Shown in pieces: positions 6,403 through 9,130 of a stretch of DNA of 9,130 nucleotides. The stretch's first letter is position 1; each line of letters starts with the position of its first letter. The DNA is from Clostridiales bacterium (GTDB lineage Bacteria; Bacillota; Clostridia; Oscillospirales; Acutalibacteraceae). The stretch spans positions 1 through 9,130 of the forward strand of contig JAAYWU010000061.1 of NCBI GenBank assembly GCA_012516295.1, read 5' to 3'. Position numbers and translations under genes: made by a program. Under the pieces are notes generated by a model, which did not search any database, had not been told where the DNA came from, and saw only the letters and a program-made list of their open reading frames with translations.

Positions 6403-7431
6403 ATGAAAAAGACACTCATTACAGGAATCACCGGACAGGACGGTTCCTATTTGGCGGAGCTTCTGCTTGATAAAGGATACGAGGTGCACGGATTAATCCG
6501 CCGGAGCAGCTCGGAAAACACGCAGAGAATTCAGCACCTTCTGACCGATGAGGGCGAAGAGAACCAGCGGCTGTTCCTTCATTACGGGGATCTGGGCGAC
6601 GCCGGCAGTCTGAGCCGTTTGATTGACAAGGTGGAGCCGGATGAGGTGTATAACCTCGGCGCGCAGAGCCATGTCAAAATTTCCTTCGATATGCCGGAGT
6701 TCACAGCGGATGTAAACGCGCTGGGCGCGCTGCGCCTTTTGGACAGTATCCGGGAGGTAAACCCGGCCATCCGGTTTTACCAGGCGTCTTCCAGCGAGCT
6801 GTTCGGCAAGGTGCGGGAGACCCCCCAGACCGAAAAAACTCCCTTTTACCCCAGAAGTCCTTACGCGGCCGCAAAGCTTTACGCGTACTGGATTACCGTA
6901 AACTACCGCGAAGCCTACGGCCTGTTTGCCTGCAACGGCATTCTTTTTAACCATGAGTCCCCAAGAAGGGGCGGCAACTTTGTCACGCGCAAAATTACCA
7001 CCGGAATCGCCGATATCCTGGCGGGCAGGCAGGACAAAATCATTCTGGGAAACCTCGACGCAAAACGCGATTGGGGCTTTGCGGGCGATTACGTGGAAGC
7101 GATGTGGCTGATCTTGCAGCAGGAAAAGCCGGATGATTATGTTGTAGCGACGGGCGAAACCCACACTGTGCGCGAATTCTGCGAGCTGGCCTTCCAGAAT
7201 GTGGGAATTCCTCTGCGCTGGGAAGGGAACGGACTGGACGAAATCGGGGTCGACAGCCGGACCGGGCGCCAGCTGGTGGGCGTAAGCAGCAAATTCTTCC
7301 GCCCGAGCGAAGTCGACCTTCTTCTGGGGGACGCAACCAAGGTCCGGCAGAAGTTGGGCTGGAAACCGAAGGTATCGTTTGAAGAACTGGTAAAAATGAT
7401 GGTGGAAAATGATTTGAAAGCCCGCGCCTAA
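6403..7431 (+). CDS. gmd: GDP-mannose 4,6-dehydratase
   Basis: Converts GDP-D-mannose to GDP-4-keto-6-deoxy-D-mannose in the cytoplasm, the first step to GDP-L-fucose. The 342-residue length is normal. The Rossmann motif [11 protein letters not shown] spans 7-17 with the Gmd-typical [16 protein letters not shown] after it (31-46). The catalytic region shows ASSSELFG (128-135) and SPYAAAK with Tyr154 and Lys158. [37 protein letters not shown] and [11 protein letters not shown] are characteristic family blocks. GTGAGG (6393-6398) precedes the ATG by four bases. All family residues I can check are intact, unlike in its neighbours. It is followed 32-56 bases later by fcl, the usual partner in this pathway. 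Confidence 0.96.
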   Translation: MKKTLITGITGQDGSYLAELLLDKGYEVHGLIRRSSSENTQRIQHLLTDEGEENQRLFLHYGDLGDAGSLSRLIDKVEPDEVYNLGAQSHVKISFDMPEFTADVNALGALRLLDSIREVNPAIRFYQASSSELFGKVRETPQTEKTPFYPRSPYAAAKLYAYWITVNYREAYGLFACNGILFNHESPRRGGNFVTRKITTGIADILAGRQDKIILGNLDAKRDWGFAGDYVEAMWLILQQEKPDDYVVATGETHTVREFCELAFQNVGIPLRWEGNGLDEIGVDSRTGRQLVGVSSKFFRPSEVDLLLGDATKVRQKLGWKPKVSFEELVKMMVENDLKARA

Positions 7432-7450
7432 GGGCATTGATTTTAACGAA

Positions 7451-7457
7451 AGAGGGG
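7451..7457 (+). promoter_or_regulatory. Ribosome binding site apparently serving a lost fcl start
   Basis: AGAGGGG lies six bases before an in-frame TTG (7464-7466), which is where the Fcl family's N-terminus should begin. That TTG is followed immediately by TAA (7467-7469). The site is too far (30 bases) from GTG 7488 to serve it well; the only nearer site for that GTG is a weak AGGAT (7479-7483). Confidence 0.5.
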
Positions 7458-7487
7458 TTGCATTTGTAAAAGTACAGCAGGATTTAT

Positions 7488-8399
7488 GTGGCGGTGCATA
7501 CGGGAATGGTTGGTTCCGCTCTTGTCCGGGGGCTGCGGCAGCAGGGCTACCGGAATATTATCACCAGAACGCACGCGGAGCTGGATTTGACCGATCAGGA
7601 CGCGACACAAAAATTTTTCACGGAACAAAAACCGGAATATGTTTTTCTGGCGGCGGCAAAAGTCGGCGGAATATATGCGAACAGTACCTATCCCGCCGAC
7701 TTTATCATGGAAAACATGCTGATTGAATGCAATGTAATCAAAAGCGCCTATGAAAATCATGTAAAAAAGTTGATGCTTCTGGGCAGCTCCTGCATTTACC
7801 CGAAGATGTGCCCCCAGCCGATTAAGGAGGAGTACCTTCTTACCGGGGAATTGGAACCCACCAATCAGGCGTACGCGCTGGCAAAAATATCGGGAATTGA
7901 AATGTGCCGGTCGTACAACCTGCAATACGGTACGCATTATATCAGCGTGATGCCGGCCAGCCTTTACGGTGTGAACGACCGGTTCGACATCAACAATTCC
8001 CACGTGATTCCCTCCATGATCATCAAGCTGCACAAGGCCAAGGAGGAAAACCGGCCGTTTGTGGAATTGTGGGGCACCGGAACCCCGTTAAGGGAATTCC
8101 TTTATGTGGACGACATGGCGGAGGCGTGCATCTTCCTGATGAATCATTATGATGGGAACGCCTTCATCAACATTGGTTCCGGGGAGGAAATCAGCATCCG
8201 CCGCCTGGCGGAAACCGTAAAAAAAGTGGTGGGCTTCGAAGGGGAGCTGATTTTCGACGCGACCAAGCCGGACGGAACGCCCCGAAGGGTACTGGACAAT
8301 ACAAAAATTCTGGAAACCGGATGGCGGCCCAAGGTTGCCATAGAGGATGGAATCCGGAGAGAGTATGCGTATTATCTCAACCATATTTTGAAAACGTAG
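7488..8399 (+). CDS. fcl: GDP-L-fucose synthase, N-terminus apparently truncated
   Basis: GDP-4-keto-6-deoxymannose 3,5-epimerase/4-reductase, an NADPH-dependent extended SDR that completes GDP-L-fucose. From GTG 7488 it has 303 residues. GSSCIYP (Ser100, Cys102), YALAK (Tyr129, Lys133), NSHVIP (His172) and TPLREFLYVDD (Arg202) match the E. coli catalytic set with a constant offset of seven, so about seven N-terminal residues are missing. Translating upstream gives TAA, then KYSRIYVAVHTGMVG, clearly the family N-terminus (usually ...KIYVAGHxGMVG), but with a stop in place of the second codon and Val3 replacing the first Gly of GxxGxxG. The nicotinamide-side loop is also diverged: MPASLYGVNDRF against the usual MPTNLYGPNDNF. 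Translation from GTG 7488 is possible but would lose the first beta strand. It may be an impaired or regulated gene, or carry a sequence error. It ends the operon. Confidence 0.85.
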   Translation: MAVHTGMVGSALVRGLRQQGYRNIITRTHAELDLTDQDATQKFFTEQKPEYVFLAAAKVGGIYANSTYPADFIMENMLIECNVIKSAYENHVKKLMLLGSSCIYPKMCPQPIKEEYLLTGELEPTNQAYALAKISGIEMCRSYNLQYGTHYISVMPASLYGVNDRFDINNSHVIPSMIIKLHKAKEENRPFVELWGTGTPLREFLYVDDMAEACIFLMNHYDGNAFINIGSGEEISIRRLAETVKKVVGFEGELIFDATKPDGTPRRVLDNTKILETGWRPKVAIEDGIRREYAYYLNHILKT

Positions 8400-8412
8400 C
8401 TCCTGCAACGAT

Positions 8413-8447
8413 AAAAACTCCGAAGAATCACTTCTTCGGAGTTTTTT
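8413..8447. terminator. Bidirectional rho-independent terminator between fcl and divIVA-like gene
   Basis: AAAAACTCCGAAGAA (8413-8427) pairs perfectly with TTCTTCGGAGTTTTT (8432-8446) around a four-base TCAC loop. The + strand ends in six T and the minus strand in five T, so it can stop both convergent transcripts. It lies between the fcl stop (8399) and the divIVA-like stop (8456). Confidence 0.93.
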
Positions 8448-8455
8448 CATGACCG

Positions 8456-8908
8456 TTATTCATCGGATAGCTGGTTTATCACCTCCAACTGCGCATTCAA
8501 TAGGGCTTCCGCCTTTTTCTGGAACGTAAACATTTTCGCTTTCAGTTCTTCATAAGCCATATTGATTTTATTTACCTGCTGATTCGCGTCGCTCACCATT
8601 CTCTGCGACGTTTTCTCCGCTTCCTCCAAAATTCCCTGTGCTTTGTCCGAGGCTGCCGCTTTCATCTCGTCGCTGGTTTTCTGCGCAACCAAAAAGCAAT
8701 GCTGCATCGCTTCTTCCAGCGATTTATAGTGCTTTACGGTATCGTCCAGCGTGGAAAGCTGTTCTTTCATCTGATTCAGTTCACAGGCGCTTTTTCGATA
8801 GTCCTGAATTACCTTCGTCATCACTTCATCGACCTGATTCTTATTGTATCCGTGCAGAAACGATCTGCCAAATGTGATACTCTCCAGTTTCTCAGGATCA
8901 TAATTCAT
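8456..8908 (-). CDS. DivIVA-like coiled-coil protein
   Basis: The 150-residue product has the DivIVA layout. An N-terminal membrane-curvature/lipid-binding type segment ITFGRSFLHGYNKNQVDEVM (11-30) matches the family pattern F..s..GY...EVd.f. A long heptad-type coiled coil follows, including LEEAMQHCFLVAQKTSDEMK (64-83) and an Ala/Glu/Lys-rich helix (84-107) like the LIxAQxxA block of DivIVA. Such proteins mark cell poles or division sites in Gram-positive bacteria and recruit wall-synthesis or polysaccharide machinery. AAGGAG (8922-8917 on this strand) is eight bases from the ATG. It is shorter than classical B. subtilis-type DivIVA (about 160 residues) and could be a paralogue such as a GpsB/SepIVA-like protein, so no symbol is given. 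It converges with fcl and is not part of that operon. Confidence 0.8.
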   Translation of the reverse strand: MNYDPEKLESITFGRSFLHGYNKNQVDEVMTKVIQDYRKSACELNQMKEQLSTLDDTVKHYKSLEEAMQHCFLVAQKTSDEMKAAASDKAQGILEEAEKTSQRMVSDANQQVNKINMAYEELKAKMFTFQKKAEALLNAQLEVINQLSDE

Positions 8909-9130
8909 CCTATCCGCTCCTTCTAAACTTTACTGAACCGAAATCATTCCTACCTTAATGAGTATTCAGCAAACGGAAATATATTCGTACTTCCCGAACG
9001 GATTCCTGAACAAAAGCAAAGGTTGCGTAAATTAATCATCCGGTCCGCGAACGCCAAACGAACCGGCAGGTTTACAGGAAACCAGCCGGTTCGTTTGATT
9101 TTTGAGGAGATGATATAAGGAATGGTGTAA
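8909..9130. other. Gene-free stretch upstream of the divIVA-like gene
   Basis: This 222-base stretch should carry the minus-strand promoter of the divIVA-like gene, but I cannot pick a convincing -35/-10 pair; TTGCTG and AATGAT on the minus strand, 18 bases apart, are the best weak pair. It contains an AATATATT palindrome (8978-8985), a 9-base direct repeat TTCCCGAAC/TTCCTGAAC (8991-8999 and 9003-9011) and the long hairpin at 9055-9097. No supported coding region is seen. The GAGGAG at 9104-9109 is followed only by very short frames inside the window. Confidence 0.5.
9055..9103 (+). terminator. Long hairpin with T-run, terminator or leader attenuator
   Basis: CAAACGAACCGGC (9055-9067) pairs perfectly with GCCGGTTCGTTTG (9085-9097). 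After one A-A mismatch the stem continues with GGTTT/AAACC around a five-base loop. ATTTTT follows on the + strand only, so it would act on rightward transcription. No + strand gene precedes it closely, so it either backs up the 8413 terminator, ends a small RNA, or is a leader attenuator of a gene to the right. Confidence 0.65.

Noticed and set aside
6493..7437. Long open frame on the minus strand opposite gmd (314 codons)
   Set aside because: It mirrors gmd codon positions, shows no recognisable motif, and lies opposite an unmistakable Gmd protein.
8950..9129. Open minus-strand frame entering from the right edge (about 60 codons)
   Set aside because: No recognisable protein pattern, and it would have to read through a perfect 13-bp hairpin with a T-run; kept only as an unlikely alternative.
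1..9130. CRISPR arrays, tRNA or rRNA genes, insertion sequences, attachment sites
   Set aside because: No regularly spaced repeats, tRNA-like cloverleaf sequences, transposase genes or terminal inverted repeats were seen on either strand.

Overview
The window looks like part of a cell-surface polysaccharide or glycosylation region of a Gram-positive Firmicute, probably a clostridial-type anaerobe. This is inferred from the strong AGGAGG-type ribosome binding sites, the TTG and GTG starts, the U-tailed hairpin terminators and a DivIVA-like gene. The genus cannot be told from the sequence.

Left block (1-1945, + strand): the 3' part of an E1-beta-like, thiamine-diphosphate (ThDP) dependent subunit, followed 14 bases later by an extended-SDR sugar-nucleotide epimerase/dehydratase. 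A perfect 13-bp terminator hairpin closes this unit. An E1-like enzyme next to a sugar-nucleotide SDR suggests synthesis of an unusual, possibly branched, sugar.

Central block (about 2000-8447, + strand, one probable operon): three tandem paralogues resembling NodZ/FUT8-type fucosyltransferases (here fucT1, fucT2, fucT3), an aminoglycoside-phosphotransferase-fold protein, GDP-mannose 4,6-dehydratase (gmd) and GDP-L-fucose synthase (fcl). gmd and fcl together make GDP-L-fucose from GDP-mannose, and the three glycosyltransferases are the obvious candidate users. A candidate promoter lies at 2002-2030, and a 15-bp bidirectional terminator at 8413-8447 ends the unit.

The notable point is that several members of this cassette have lost residues that define their families. 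Only the middle transferase keeps both the N-terminal GCGF motif and the HxRGGDK motif. The kinase-fold protein has lost its catalytic Asp, the metal-binding residue and the DFG-like Asp while keeping its fold signatures. The fcl reading frame has an in-frame TAA exactly where its normal N-terminus should be, and Val in place of the first Rossmann Gly. Either the cassette is decaying, or it is a fucosylation system built from one active transferase and several pseudoenzyme partners.

Right block (8456-9130): a DivIVA-like coiled-coil gene on the minus strand, convergent with fcl, then a 222-base gene-free stretch. That stretch holds the divIVA ribosome binding site and a long hairpin followed by a T-run on the + strand.
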